From: Chloroflexota bacterium
GTDB taxonomy: Bacteria > Chloroflexota > Dormibacteria > Dormibacterales > Dormibacteraceae
Direction of reading: 5' to 3'
Length of the DNA: 36,558 bases
Assembly (NCBI GenBank): GCA_005880945.1
Contig: VBIU01000070.1
Coordinates: 1-36,558 of the forward strand
This document shows positions 1-7,894 of the stretch, piece after piece; the stretch's first letter is position 1, and each line of letters starts with the position of its first letter. The position numbers and the translations under genes are program-made. Below the pieces are notes generated by a model. It was not told where the DNA came from and did no database searches. It saw nothing but the letters and a program-made list of their open reading frames with translations.

Positions 1-1
1 C

Positions 2-607
2 AACGTCGGCAAGGCACTCGCCAAGTCGGCCGTGCGAGCGGGCCACAAGGTGACTCTCAGCGCCGCGAACCCCGAGCACGCCGAAGAGGCGGCACGGGCG
101 ACCGGAGCAAAGTCCGCACGCTCGAATGTCGAGGCGGTGAAGGATGCGGAGATTGTGATCGTAGCGGTGCCGTACGACAAGCTTGGCGATGTGTTCCACG
201 GGATCGGAGACTCAGTTGACGGCAAGGTGGTCGTGGACGCAACCAACCACGTCAACCTCGACAGCCCTGGTGAGGTGCTGAGCGGACTCTCGAACTCCGA
301 AGAGATCCAGAAGCGCCACCCCAAGGTTCGCGTCGTCAAGGCATTCAACTACGCGTTCGCCAGTCGCATGGCCGATCCCTCGATGGGCGGCACCCGTCTC
401 GACGGTTTCGTCGCCGGCGACGACCAGGGCGCCAAGGACAAGGTGCTCGAGCTCGTCGAGTCGATCGGGTTCCGGCCCATCGACGCCGGCCCGCTCGTGA
501 TGGCTCGCGTCTTCGAGGGCATGGCGCTTTTGAATGTCGCCCTGCAGATCCGTCATGGCTGGCCGTGGCAGAATGGCTGGAAGCTCGTCGGACCCCCTGA
601 GGAATGA
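2..607 (+). CDS. NADPH-dependent F420 reductase-like protein (5' end cut off by window)
   Basis: The reading frame is open from the first bases, so the start codon lies before the window. The visible protein begins within a Rossmann glycine motif (NVGKALAKSAVRAGHKV) and continues through a dinucleotide-binding fold with a VVVDATN stretch. This pattern is typical of the NpdG/F420-dependent NADP reductase family and its NADP oxidoreductase relatives, which move hydride between NADP and coenzyme F420 or another small acceptor. About 201 residues are visible, close to a full-length 210-225 residue family member, so only 10-20 residues are probably missing. Its stop codon overlaps a possible ATG of the next gene, so the two are likely co-transcribed. 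A general NAD(P)-binding oxidoreductase not using F420 is possible. Confidence 0.7.
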   Translation, partial: NVGKALAKSAVRAGHKVTLSAANPEHAEEAARATGAKSARSNVEAVKDAEIVIVAVPYDKLGDVFHGIGDSVDGKVVVDATNHVNLDSPGEVLSGLSNSEEIQKRHPKVRVVKAFNYAFASRMADPSMGGTRLDGFVAGDDQGAKDKVLELVESIGFRPIDAGPLVMARVFEGMALLNVALQIRHGWPWQNGWKLVGPPEE

Positions 608-609
608 GA

Positions 610-1140
610 ATGAGTAAGACCGACACTTCGCTCGCATCCGTCCCGCGGGAGCGCAGCACCAGGCCTATCGACCCAGGCGTCGAGATCGGCCACGTCCACC
701 TCAAGACGGCCGACATCGATCGCGTCCAGCACTTCTACGTCGACATCCTCGGTTTCGACGTCATCTTCCGAATGAAAGACGCGCTCTTCTTATCGGCCGG
801 CGGCTACCACCACCACCTGGGCTTCAACACCTGGGAGTCGAAAGGCGGCAACCCTCCCCCACCCGGGACGACGGGTCTGTACCACGTCGCGATCAAGTAC
901 CCGACACGAGCCGCGCTGGGCGACGCGTTCCGCAGGCTGGTGGCAGCGGACTGGCCGCTCGACGGCTTCAACGACCACGGCACGCATGAGGCCCTTTACC
1001 TGAGGGACCCGGATGGCAACGGCCTCGAGTTTGCCTGGGACCGACCCGAGGACCAGTGGCCTCGCGACCAGCAGGGGCACCTCACGTTCGCCAACCGGCG
1101 CCTCGACCTGGACGGCCTGCTTCGCGAAGGCGCCGAATAA
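610..1140 (+). CDS. VOC-fold (glyoxalase / extradiol dioxygenase-like) protein
   Basis: This is a 176-residue protein with two paired beta-alpha-beta-beta-beta units of the vicinal-oxygen-chelate fold. Visible metal-ligand motifs are GHVHL near residue 27, a YHVAIK strand near residue 95, and NGLEFAWD near residue 140 with the usual C-terminal glutamate. The HHHLGFN stretch resembles CatE-type catechol 2,3-dioxygenase-like proteins. The substrate cannot be told. ATG 610 is preferred over ATG 604 because TGAGGA at 598-603 lies six bases before 610 but directly against 604. It lies two bases after the upstream reductase stop, so the two are probably translationally coupled. No obvious link to the fucose cluster is visible. 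Confidence 0.8.
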   Translation: MSKTDTSLASVPRERSTRPIDPGVEIGHVHLKTADIDRVQHFYVDILGFDVIFRMKDALFLSAGGYHHHLGFNTWESKGGNPPPPGTTGLYHVAIKYPTRAALGDAFRRLVAADWPLDGFNDHGTHEALYLRDPDGNGLEFAWDRPEDQWPRDQQGHLTFANRRLDLDGLLREGAE

Positions 1141-1179
1141 GCTCAGCACGGTCTTGCGCCCCGGTGGCAAAGTTGCCGG

Positions 1180-1959
1180 ATGAGCTGGCGCACCCTCCCG
1201 CCTAGCGAGAAGGTCGAGGCCGCGGACTGGATCCGTAAACGTCTGCATCCCTTCAAGGCCTACGAAGTCGGCTCCGTGATTCCGGACGGGTTCGCCGCTT
1301 ACGCCCGTATCTTTCATCCCGCTTCCGCGAGCCGCGACTGGAGGCCGGAGGAAGTGCGCTGGTCGACGGTTGCGGCGTGGGCGGGCCGGGTCGTGCATCC
1401 GCTGATGCAGTTCCACTCCATCTCAGCTCCCGCGGCAACCGGCCACGCGGATGGCCCGGAGCCGTGGAACGGCGAGCCACGCCTCGGAGTCCTGTCAAAA
1501 GCGCAGTCCGGCGCGCTGACCCGTTTGCTCGCGCGATTCACCTCGACGCCGGACGCATGTTGGTTCTGCATCTGGGAGGGCTACGGCTACTTCACTCCCG
1601 GAGCAGTCGCTCCTCTTAAGGAAGGGCCATCCCCGCGCCCGGCCAGGTGGCGCCTCCAGGTTCGATTCCCACGACCGAAAGGCAACCTGCCAGAGCGGAA
1701 GCGAGTGCGGCTTCCGAGCCGCGACTATTTCCTCTTCACGGGACCGATCGACAAGGCGGAAGGTTGGGAGGACGGCCCAAACCTGTGGTGGCCCGACGAC
1801 CGCGCCTGGTGCGTGGCATCCGAGATCGACCACCCGTACTCCTATGTGGGCGGGCCCCAGCAGCTGATTGACGAGATACTCGGAAACGCCGAGATCGAAT
1901 GCCTGCCGGCCACGCCCGGGGACGGAATCCTCTACTCCAGCGACAAGATCAACGTTTGA
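1180..1959 (+). CDS. Uncharacterised protein, 259 aa
   Basis: I do not recognise a named domain. The protein is soluble-looking, rich in tryptophan and aromatic residues (CWFCIWEGYG near residue 131, NLWWPDDRAW near residue 202), and has no signal peptide or membrane segment. The stretches VIPDGFAAYARIFHPA near residue 34 and DYFLFTGP near residue 181 look like conserved motifs of an actinobacterial hypothetical-protein family I have seen without a function. Codon use is ordinary and the frame stays open for its whole length. It follows the VOC gene by 39 bp and converges on the SDR gene, leaving only 12 bp between stops. The real-gene call is firm; the function is unknown. Confidence 0.75.
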   Translation: MSWRTLPPSEKVEAADWIRKRLHPFKAYEVGSVIPDGFAAYARIFHPASASRDWRPEEVRWSTVAAWAGRVVHPLMQFHSISAPAATGHADGPEPWNGEPRLGVLSKAQSGALTRLLARFTSTPDACWFCIWEGYGYFTPGAVAPLKEGPSPRPARWRLQVRFPRPKGNLPERKRVRLPSRDYFLFTGPIDKAEGWEDGPNLWWPDDRAWCVASEIDHPYSYVGGPQQLIDEILGNAEIECLPATPGDGILYSSDKINV

Positions 1960-1971
1960 TCGTAGGCACCC

Positions 1972-2754
1972 CTACTTTGCGCCGCTGACGCCTCCGTCCA
2001 CGATGAGACCCGACGCCATCACGAAGCGCGACTCGTCCGATGCCAGGTACAGGGCGGCGAACGCGACGTCGTCCGGCTTGCCCAGCTCGCTGCCCAGCTG
2101 CCGTTTGCGGATCGAGGCATAGCCCTCTTCCGGATCCGCATACGCCTCTTTGAGGTAGCGCTCGACGAACGGGGTCAGGATCGTGCCGGGCAGCAGCGCG
2201 TTGACCCGGATGCCGTGCGGCGCCACGTCCACCTGCATCGACCTCGTCATCGACAGAACCGCCCCTTTCGATGCGGCGTATGAAACGCGCCGTGCCAGGC
2301 CGATCTCGGCGATGGACGATGACATGTTGATGATCGAGCCTGAGCGCTGCTTGATCATGAACGGCACGACAGCTCGGCTCATCAGGTAGACGCCGCGCAC
2401 GTTGACACCCATCACGCGGTCGAACAGCTCAGGCTCCGTCTCCAGCACGTCCCCCACGCCGCTGATCCCCGCGTTGTTGAAGAGCACGTCGATGCGCTTG
2501 AACCGTTTCGCCACCCGGCCGGCCAGGGCGACGGTCTCCGCCTCGTCGGTCACGTCGACGTGCTCTGCGACGGCCTCGCCTCCCGCCTTGCGAATCGCGG
2601 TGACCGTGGACTTCGCCCCGCGATCGTCGACGTCGGCGACCACCACGCGTGCACCCTCGCGAGCGAACAGCTTTGCACTGGCCTGACCGATTCCGGACCC
2701 GGCGCCGGTGATCAGGCAGACCTTGCCGTCGAGCCTGCCTATCTGTTTCGTCAC
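1972..2754 (-). CDS. SDR dehydrogenase, likely 2-keto-3-deoxy-L-fuconate dehydrogenase
   Basis: This is a classical 260-residue short-chain dehydrogenase. Seen in the sequence are the cofactor motif TGAGSGIG (16-23), Asp41 at the end of the second strand (favours NAD+ over NADP+), NNAG (93-96), and the tetrad Asn118, Ser145/146, Tyr159 and Lys163. Its start overlaps the stop of the sugar permease gene by four bases, so it belongs to the fucose operon. In the Xanthomonas/Burkholderia L-fucose pathway an SDR oxidises 2-keto-3-deoxy-L-fuconate to the 2,4-diketo acid, and an SDR or an aldo/keto reductase oxidises L-fucose. As an aldo/keto reductase is already present, the 2-keto-3-deoxy-L-fuconate role is the better inference. 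An L-fucose dehydrogenase is the alternative. Confidence 0.8.
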   Translation of the reverse strand: MTKQIGRLDGKVCLITGAGSGIGQASAKLFAREGARVVVADVDDRGAKSTVTAIRKAGGEAVAEHVDVTDEAETVALAGRVAKRFKRIDVLFNNAGISGVGDVLETEPELFDRVMGVNVRGVYLMSRAVVPFMIKQRSGSIINMSSSIAEIGLARRVSYAASKGAVLSMTRSMQVDVAPHGIRVNALLPGTILTPFVERYLKEAYADPEEGYASIRKRQLGSELGKPDDVAFAALYLASDESRFVMASGLIVDGGVSGAK

Positions 2755-3755
2755 GTCCTCTCGGTTCCAATGAGTCGTGCGACGCCGAGGGCGAGAAGGA
2801 TGATCGCTCCGTCCACTGCGTCAATCCAGGTCGAGCTGATGTTAGACAGGGTCAGGATGTTGGTGACCAGCGCGAGCAGGATCACCCCGGTTAGAGCGCC
2901 GACCATGCGACCGCGACCACCGTCCAGCGAAACGCCGCCGATTACCGCCGCCGCGAAAACACCGAAGATCAGGTTTGAGCCCTGGCCCGCGGTGACCGCC
3001 GTCACGCGGCCTGCCTGCATCAACCCGGCCACCGCCGCCAGCACGCTGGCCACCATGAAGACGCCGATCCTGATGCTGTCGACCCTGATGCCGGCCGCCC
3101 TCGCGGCCTCGAGGTTGCCGCCGATGGCGTACATCGCGCGCCCAACGCGGTGGTAGCGGAGGAAGAGCTCGGCGACCACGAAGACCAGTGTCGTGACCCA
3201 TACCGCCGCGGGGATTCCAAACCACGAATCGGAGCCAAGGTAGATATAGACCTGTGGTAGGTGATACACCGTCTTGCCACCCAACCACCCGAGCTGTAAG
3301 CCGGTCAGCAGGATGCTCATCGCCAGGGTAAAGATGAAAGCGTTGAAGTTGGCCTTGATGACGAGCACGCCGTTGAAGGTGCCCACGACGAGGCCGACCA
3401 GCAACACGATGAGCAGGCCGATCCACGGGCTCCACTCGGTGCCAAGGCCCTCGCTGGCTTTCGGGGCGATGAGCCACGCGCCGAGGAGCGGGGCCAGGCC
3501 GAAGGTGCCCTGCAGCGAGATGTCGAACTTGCCGGTCAGCAGGATGAGCGACTCGGCTACCACGACGAGGCCGAGCGCGGCTCCGCCGGTGGCGACGTCG
3601 ATGAGGTTGGAAGTCGTGAAAAAGACGGGGTTGACGATCGCGCCGCCGATCATCAACAGCACGATTACGGGAACCAACGTCAGCTCACGAAACCACCTGA
3701 GGGCGACCCGACCCGCTGCACCCTGTCTTGTCGCCACTCTGGTCGTCGTCGCCAT
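2751..3755 (-). CDS. Sugar ABC transporter permease, RbsC/BPD_transp_2 type
   Basis: This 334-residue integral membrane protein has about 8-10 hydrophobic segments, with an N-terminal helix around residues 29-45 (VPVIVLLMIGGAIVNPVFF). The motif AIGGNLEAARAAGI near residue 215 is the cytoplasmic coupling-loop signature of RbsC, XylH and RhaP permeases, and the length is normal for the family. It should form the channel for the sugar, paired with the ATPase directly upstream; the two genes abut at 3755/3756. The start codon follows AGGAGA by about a dozen bases. Its 3' end overlaps the SDR start by four bases. L-fucose is the inferred substrate from the surrounding catabolic genes. Confidence 0.9.
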   Translation of the reverse strand: MATTTRVATRQGAAGRVALRWFRELTLVPVIVLLMIGGAIVNPVFFTTSNLIDVATGGAALGLVVVAESLILLTGKFDISLQGTFGLAPLLGAWLIAPKASEGLGTEWSPWIGLLIVLLVGLVVGTFNGVLVIKANFNAFIFTLAMSILLTGLQLGWLGGKTVYHLPQVYIYLGSDSWFGIPAAVWVTTLVFVVAELFLRYHRVGRAMYAIGGNLEAARAAGIRVDSIRIGVFMVASVLAAVAGLMQAGRVTAVTAGQGSNLIFGVFAAAVIGGVSLDGGRGRMVGALTGVILLALVTNILTLSNISSTWIDAVDGAIILLALGVARLIGTERT

Positions 3756-5327
3756 CTAGACTCGCTCTCCTGCAGGGGTCAGGCCTTCTACCGCCGCGAT
3801 GAGCTCCTGGCGATCCCACGGCGGCTTGTTGAACTCGCGGGAGATGCGCCCACGCACCATGACCTGCAAGCGCGTGCAGATGCGCAGATCTTCGAAATCG
3901 TCGGACACCAACAACACCGCCATTCCCTGGTCACGGGCCTGGCCGACCGCGTCGAGGAGCGCCTCCTTGGATGCGACGTCCACACCGACTGTAGGATTCA
4001 CGACCACCAGCACCGACGGCTCTTGCGCCAGGGCCCTGCCCACCACCACCTTCTGCTGGTTGCCGCCGCTCAAGCTCGAGACCGGCTGCTCGAGCGAGCC
4101 GGCCACTATCTGCAGCTTGTCGACCTCGCGCCGGGCTATCCGATCACGCTCCCTGGACGAGATCAAGCCCAGCATGCCCGGCGCGACTCGGTCGAGGACG
4201 GTGAGCGTGATGTTTTCACCCACGCCCAGTTGCGGCGCGAAGCCGCGGGCGTGCCGATCCTGCGGCACGTAGCCGACCCCCCGCTTGAGGACAGCATCGA
4301 CCTTCCCAGGAGGAATCAAGGCGCCACGCACCTTCACAGTTCCGGCTTCGGGCTTGATGAGCCCGATGATGGCGTCCGCCATCGTCGAGCTTCCCGAACC
4401 GTCGAGGCCGACCAGGCCGAGACACTCACCGGCTCTCAGCGTGATGCTCACCCCCTCCACGGAGCCGGCACGCGAGCGCACCACGAGATCAGACACTTCC
4501 AGCAACTCGCGACCGGGCTCGCGGCGCGTCTTCACCGCTTCGATTTCGGTCACCCTTCGAGGCGGGGCGCTGCCGACCATCGCCGCCACGAGGTTCGCCT
4601 GGCTGACCTCGGCCACCTTGCCCGTCAGCACGAGAGCGCCGTCACGGAGCACGCTCACCCGGTCGCAGATCTCGTAGATCTCCTCCAGGTGGTGGGAGAT
4701 ATACAGGACGCCAACTCCACCTTCGCGCATGCGGCGCACCCGGTCGAAGAGGCGCTCGACGGCCGCCTTTTCCAGCGCAGCGGTGGGCTCGTCGAGGATC
4801 AGGAATCGGCCTCCAATGGAGAGGGCCCGAGCGATCTCCACCACCTGGCGCTGCTCGACAGTGAGCGAACCTGCCGACTGATCTACGTCAACGTCGAACC
4901 CCCACTCCAACATCACCGCATGTGCCTTTTCGCGCATCCGGCGCCAATTGACCAGCTGACTCTTGCTTCCCCTCGTCGGGCGATTCAGGTACACGTTCTC
5001 GGCCACCGTCAGGGGCGGCACGACCATCGACCTCTGGTAGACGCATGCGGCTCTTTCCAACCACGCGCCCCTGTCCGCGAGGCTGGGGGCGGGTTGTCCA
5101 CCGAGGCGGATTGAACCGTGATCCGGACGGTTGAGTCCGGTGAGCAACGTCACCAGGGTGGATTTGCCGGCTCCGTTACGGCCGACCAGCCCATGGCATT
5201 CTCCTGCGAAGACCGCAAGCGAGACGTCGGTCAGGGCTCTGGTCTCACCGAACGTCTTGGAGACGCTGAGAGCCTCGCCCACGGGGGGCTGGTGTTCGGC
5301 CAGCCCCCCGGACGAGTTCTCCACCAT
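3756..5327 (-). CDS. Sugar ABC transporter ATPase, RbsA/MglA type, with degenerate second site
   Basis: This 523-residue protein has two fused nucleotide-binding domains. NBD1 is intact: Walker A GRNGAGKST (49-57), signature LTVEQRQ (155-161), Walker B with LDEPT (178-182) and SHH (211-213). NBD2 keeps the LSGGNQQ signature (419-425), but its Walker A reads GLDGSGSST (307-315, lysine lost). Its Walker B reads VVVNPT (441-446), so both the aspartate and the catalytic glutamate are replaced. A degenerate Walker A in NBD2 is usual for RbsA-type proteins; loss of the DE pair is less so. One ATP site probably binds without hydrolysis. The gene starts 30 bp after the binding-protein gene. A perfect 10-bp inverted repeat lies inside its first codons. 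Confidence 0.9.
   Translation of the reverse strand: MVENSSGGLAEHQPPVGEALSVSKTFGETRALTDVSLAVFAGECHGLVGRNGAGKSTLVTLLTGLNRPDHGSIRLGGQPAPSLADRGAWLERAACVYQRSMVVPPLTVAENVYLNRPTRGSKSQLVNWRRMREKAHAVMLEWGFDVDVDQSAGSLTVEQRQVVEIARALSIGGRFLILDEPTAALEKAAVERLFDRVRRMREGGVGVLYISHHLEEIYEICDRVSVLRDGALVLTGKVAEVSQANLVAAMVGSAPPRRVTEIEAVKTRREPGRELLEVSDLVVRSRAGSVEGVSITLRAGECLGLVGLDGSGSSTMADAIIGLIKPEAGTVKVRGALIPPGKVDAVLKRGVGYVPQDRHARGFAPQLGVGENITLTVLDRVAPGMLGLISSRERDRIARREVDKLQIVAGSLEQPVSSLSGGNQQKVVVGRALAQEPSVLVVVNPTVGVDVASKEALLDAVGQARDQGMAVLLVSDDFEDLRICTRLQVMVRGRISREFNKPPWDRQELIAAVEGLTPAGERV
5283..5309 (-). promoter_or_regulatory. Perfect 10-bp hairpin inside the start of the ATPase gene
   Basis: GGGGGGCTGG (5283-5292) and CCAGCCCCCC (5300-5309) are exact reverse complements around a 7-base loop. 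In the minus-strand mRNA the stem begins about 18 bases after the ATG of the ATPase gene and 49 bases after the binding-protein stop. A GC-only stem of this size would be very stable. It could slow ribosomes or protect the 3' end of the binding-protein message, which would help set the usual excess of binding protein over ATPase. The inverted repeat is seen; the role is inferred. Confidence 0.5.
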
Positions 5328-5357
5328 CGATGTGGTTTCTGTTTTACCTCTTTGGAG

Positions 5358-6428
5358 CTATTTGTTGTTGCACCACAGGTCGGTCGAGTTGACCTGCGTG
5401 GCGCCCGCATCACCCGCGAGGGTGACCAGAGGGGCGGCCAACCCGTCTTCCAGATTGCCGGCAACAGTGAGGATCGAGCTGTTGTGGTCGGTCGCCTGGC
5501 CGGCGCTGTACTTGGTGCCGGCGATCGCCTGCTTCGCGTAGTAGATGGCGTAGTAGGCGTACTTGTCAGCCGGCTGGTCGATCGTCGCGTCGAGATTCTT
5601 CGATCGGATCAGGTCGCATTCGTGCGGCGAGCCGTCGTTGCCAACCAGCGCTATATGGTTGGCGGCCCCAACGTCGGTGTACTTGTTCTTCGACTTCATG
5701 GCGGCGATGATGCCGTCCTCTGGAACGCTCCAGTGGACGTAGATTCCGCGCAGGTTGGAGATGGCGGTCAGCGCCGTGGTGGCGTTCTGCACAGCAGGGT
5801 CGGTGCCCCAGTTCTTGGTCTGGTAGGACTTGACGGTGAAGTTGGGGTACTTGGACGCGATGACCTTGGTGCAGCCATCGGCGCGGTCGCGCGCGTTGAG
5901 TGATGTGAGGTCGCCCTCGACCATCGCAATGGTGCCGGGGCTGCTCGCGTGTGAGGCGATGTAATCGCACGACTTGGTGCCGTACGCCGTGTTGTCGGCC
6001 CGCACGATCATGTAGACGCTGCCCTGGTCGGGAGCCACGTCAACGGTCACGACTGGAATGTTCTTGCTCTTCGCATAGTCCAGTGCGGGCGCGATCGCAG
6101 AGCTGTCGGCGGGGTTGACGATGAGAGCCTGGACGCCCTGCGCGATCAACGACTTGACGTCGAGGATCTGCTGGGCCACCTCGTTGCCGTTGGCCTCCAC
6201 GTTGGCGACCTTCGGGCCGATCAGCTCCACGTTGAGCTGCGTCTTGTAGGTGTCTTCGTACTTCAAGTAGTTGGCCCAGAAGCCAGGCAGGTTGTAGGTG
6301 AGAACAACGCCGATCTTCGGAACTCCGCCCGTCCCGGGTGTGTTGCCGCCTCCGCATGCCACGGCCAGGACGGCAACCGCAGCCATGGCTCCAGTTGCTC
6401 GGATCCGGCTACCGAACTGCACTTTCAA
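5358..6428 (-). CDS. Sugar-binding lipoprotein of ABC transporter, RbsB/Peripla_BP_4 type
   Basis: This 356-residue protein has a lipoprotein signal: a basic N-terminus, the hydrophobic run MAAVAVLAVA (15-24) and a candidate lipidated Cys25 followed by a Gly/Thr-rich linker. The mature part resembles type I periplasmic binding proteins: KIGVVLTYNLPGFW at the first strand, then ALIVNPADSSAIAPALDYA and IPVVTVDVAPD typical of RbsB-like folds. The start is TTG at 6428, chosen because AGGAGGAG lies a few bases upstream in an otherwise poor context. It should sit on the outer face of the cytoplasmic membrane and deliver sugar to the permease and ATPase encoded next. It has its own promoter candidate at 6506-6534. 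The substrate is inferred to be L-fucose or a related deoxysugar. Confidence 0.88.
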   Translation of the reverse strand: MKVQFGSRIRATGAMAAVAVLAVACGGGNTPGTGGVPKIGVVLTYNLPGFWANYLKYEDTYKTQLNVELIGPKVANVEANGNEVAQQILDVKSLIAQGVQALIVNPADSSAIAPALDYAKSKNIPVVTVDVAPDQGSVYMIVRADNTAYGTKSCDYIASHASSPGTIAMVEGDLTSLNARDRADGCTKVIASKYPNFTVKSYQTKNWGTDPAVQNATTALTAISNLRGIYVHWSVPEDGIIAAMKSKNKYTDVGAANHIALVGNDGSPHECDLIRSKNLDATIDQPADKYAYYAIYYAKQAIAGTKYSAGQATDHNSSILTVAGNLEDGLAAPLVTLAGDAGATQVNSTDLWCNNK

Positions 6429-6483
6429 GTTGACTCCTCCTCGTTCTCGTTTGCCGCTGACTTCTCGAAATGACGCCTAGTAA

Positions 6484-6494
6484 TCCGATGTTTG
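6484..6494. promoter_or_regulatory. 11-bp box shared with the fucD/regulator promoter region (copy 1)
   Basis: TCCGATGTTTG on the plus strand is identical to 7910-7920 in the divergent control region of the same gene cluster. Here it lies just downstream of the predicted transcription start of the transporter promoter, a position suited to a repressor. I infer an operator for the GntR-type regulator encoded next to the second copy. It does not show a clear dyad of the usual FadR-family TNGTNNNACNA form. Confidence 0.4.
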
Positions 6495-6505
6495 GTGACC
6501 TCCGC

Positions 6506-6534
6506 ACCTTAATTCGAACCTGAGCACCTGTCAA
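6506..6534 (-). promoter_or_regulatory. Promoter candidate for the sugar ABC transporter genes
   Basis: Reading the minus strand, TTGACA (6534-6529) is followed after 17 bp by TAAGGT (6511-6506). The -35 box matches the sigma-70 consensus and contains the TGA stop of fucD. The start site would be near 6499, giving a leader of about 70 bases with a strong ribosome site before the TTG start. It would give the transporter a second promoter apart from read-through from fucD. Confidence 0.5.
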
Positions 6535-7883
6535 GTGTCCAGTATCTCGCCCCCAGCCATCGGATGTCCCGGGGCACCCGCTGCCCCTTTCCACGCCCGT
6601 CCGCCGGGGTACCGGTACGTAGTCAAGGAGCTGGACTTCATCTCCGCGCTGTATCCGGGGGCGGCCGGCGCCGCGTAGCGGCCATCGACCACCACGGCCG
6701 GGTGCACGAAGTGCTCGTGCAGGTGATCGACGAATTCGCAAGTGCGGTTGTCCAGCGAAGCGCCCACGGCGATGTAGTCGAAGATCGCCAGATGCTGGAC
6801 GTACTCGCATAGGCCAACCCCACCCGCATGTGGGCACACCGGAATGCCAAACTTCGCGGCCAGCAGCAGGACCGCGATCACCTCGTTGACACCGCCCAGC
6901 CTGCAGCTGTCGATCTGGCAGAAGTCGATCGCCCCTGCCTGCATGAACTGCTTGAACATCACGCGGTTGTGGACGTGCTCGCCTGTCGCGATGCCGATCG
7001 GCACGATAGAGTCGCGAATGCGACGGTGGCCGAGGACGTCGTCAGGGCTGGTAGGCTCCTCGATCCACCAGGGGTTGACCTCCGCGAGCGCTCGAACTGA
7101 ATTGATCGCCTGCTCCACTCCCCAAACCTGGTTCGCATCGAGCATCAGTTGGCGCTCAGGACCGATCGCGGTGCGCAAAATTCGCGCGCGCCGCAAATCC
7201 GATTCAGGGTCGCCGCCGACCTTCAGCTTCAGGTGGGTGAATCCGGCAGCCATTGCCTGGTCGGCCAGCGACTTGATCTTCTCGTCCGAGTAACCCATCC
7301 AACCCGCTGAGGTGGTGTATGCCGGAAAGCCCTCGCGGAGCATCTCGATCTCGCGAGCCGGCCGCGTGGCGACGTTGAGACGCAGGATCTCGAGTGCCTC
7401 CTCTGGCTCGAGCGCATCGTCGATGTATCGGAAGTCGACGCAGGCCACGAGCTCTTCGGGCGACATGTCGGACAGCAGCTTCCAAAGAGGCTTGCCCTCG
7501 ACCTTTGCGTAGAGGTCCCACACGGCGTTGACCAGCGCGGCAGTGGCCAGGTGGACGACGCCCTTCTCCGGGCCGAGCCACCGGAGCTGGCTGTCGGCGA
7601 CCAGGCCACGCCAGAAGGCGGCCATGTCGGACGCGATGTCCTCCAGGTTCCGGCCGATGACGTGGTCGGCGAGAAGGTGCACCGCCGCCACGCACAGCTC
7701 CGTGCCGCGGCCGATGGTGAACGTGAGGCCATGCCCGGCCAGCCCCGCGGGATGGTCGGTCTCCAGCACCACGTAGGCGGCCGAATAATCGGGATCCGGG
7801 TTCATGGCATCGGAACCATCCAGCGTCCGAGAGGTCGGGAACCGGATGTCCCGTGCCGTCGCCCGCAGAATTCTTGTCGCCAT
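6531..7883 (-). CDS. fucD: L-fuconate dehydratase (enolase superfamily)
   Basis: The 450-residue protein dehydrates L-fuconate to 2-keto-3-deoxy-L-fuconate, a Mg2+-dependent reaction in the cytoplasm. The N-terminal LDGSDAMNPDPDYSAAYVVL (21-40) is the hallmark of L-fuconate dehydratases. The catalytic set is present with the spacing I recall for the Xanthomonas enzyme: Lys219 and Lys221 (KLKVGG), Asp249 (LDAN), Glu275 (IEEP), Glu302 (GEHVHN) and His352 (PHAGG). Starting at ATG 7883 reproduces the expected N-terminus (RDIRFPTSR at 11-19). The gene is the first of the minus arm and is preceded by a consensus-like promoter placing the transcript start only about five bases before the ATG. The last 20 residues are a Gly/Ala-rich tail. 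Confidence 0.95.
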   Translation of the reverse strand: MATRILRATARDIRFPTSRTLDGSDAMNPDPDYSAAYVVLETDHPAGLAGHGLTFTIGRGTELCVAAVHLLADHVIGRNLEDIASDMAAFWRGLVADSQLRWLGPEKGVVHLATAALVNAVWDLYAKVEGKPLWKLLSDMSPEELVACVDFRYIDDALEPEEALEILRLNVATRPAREIEMLREGFPAYTTSAGWMGYSDEKIKSLADQAMAAGFTHLKLKVGGDPESDLRRARILRTAIGPERQLMLDANQVWGVEQAINSVRALAEVNPWWIEEPTSPDDVLGHRRIRDSIVPIGIATGEHVHNRVMFKQFMQAGAIDFCQIDSCRLGGVNEVIAVLLLAAKFGIPVCPHAGGVGLCEYVQHLAIFDYIAVGASLDNRTCEFVDHLHEHFVHPAVVVDGRYAAPAAPGYSAEMKSSSLTTYRYPGGRAWKGAAGAPGHPMAGGEILDT

Positions 7884-7894
7884 CCCCCGGCCGA

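Noticed and set aside
4023-5114. 363-codon plus-strand open frame opposite the ATPase gene
   Set aside because: Antisense to an ATPase with intact Walker and signature motifs; His/Asp-rich composition is typical of reverse reading in GC-rich DNA.
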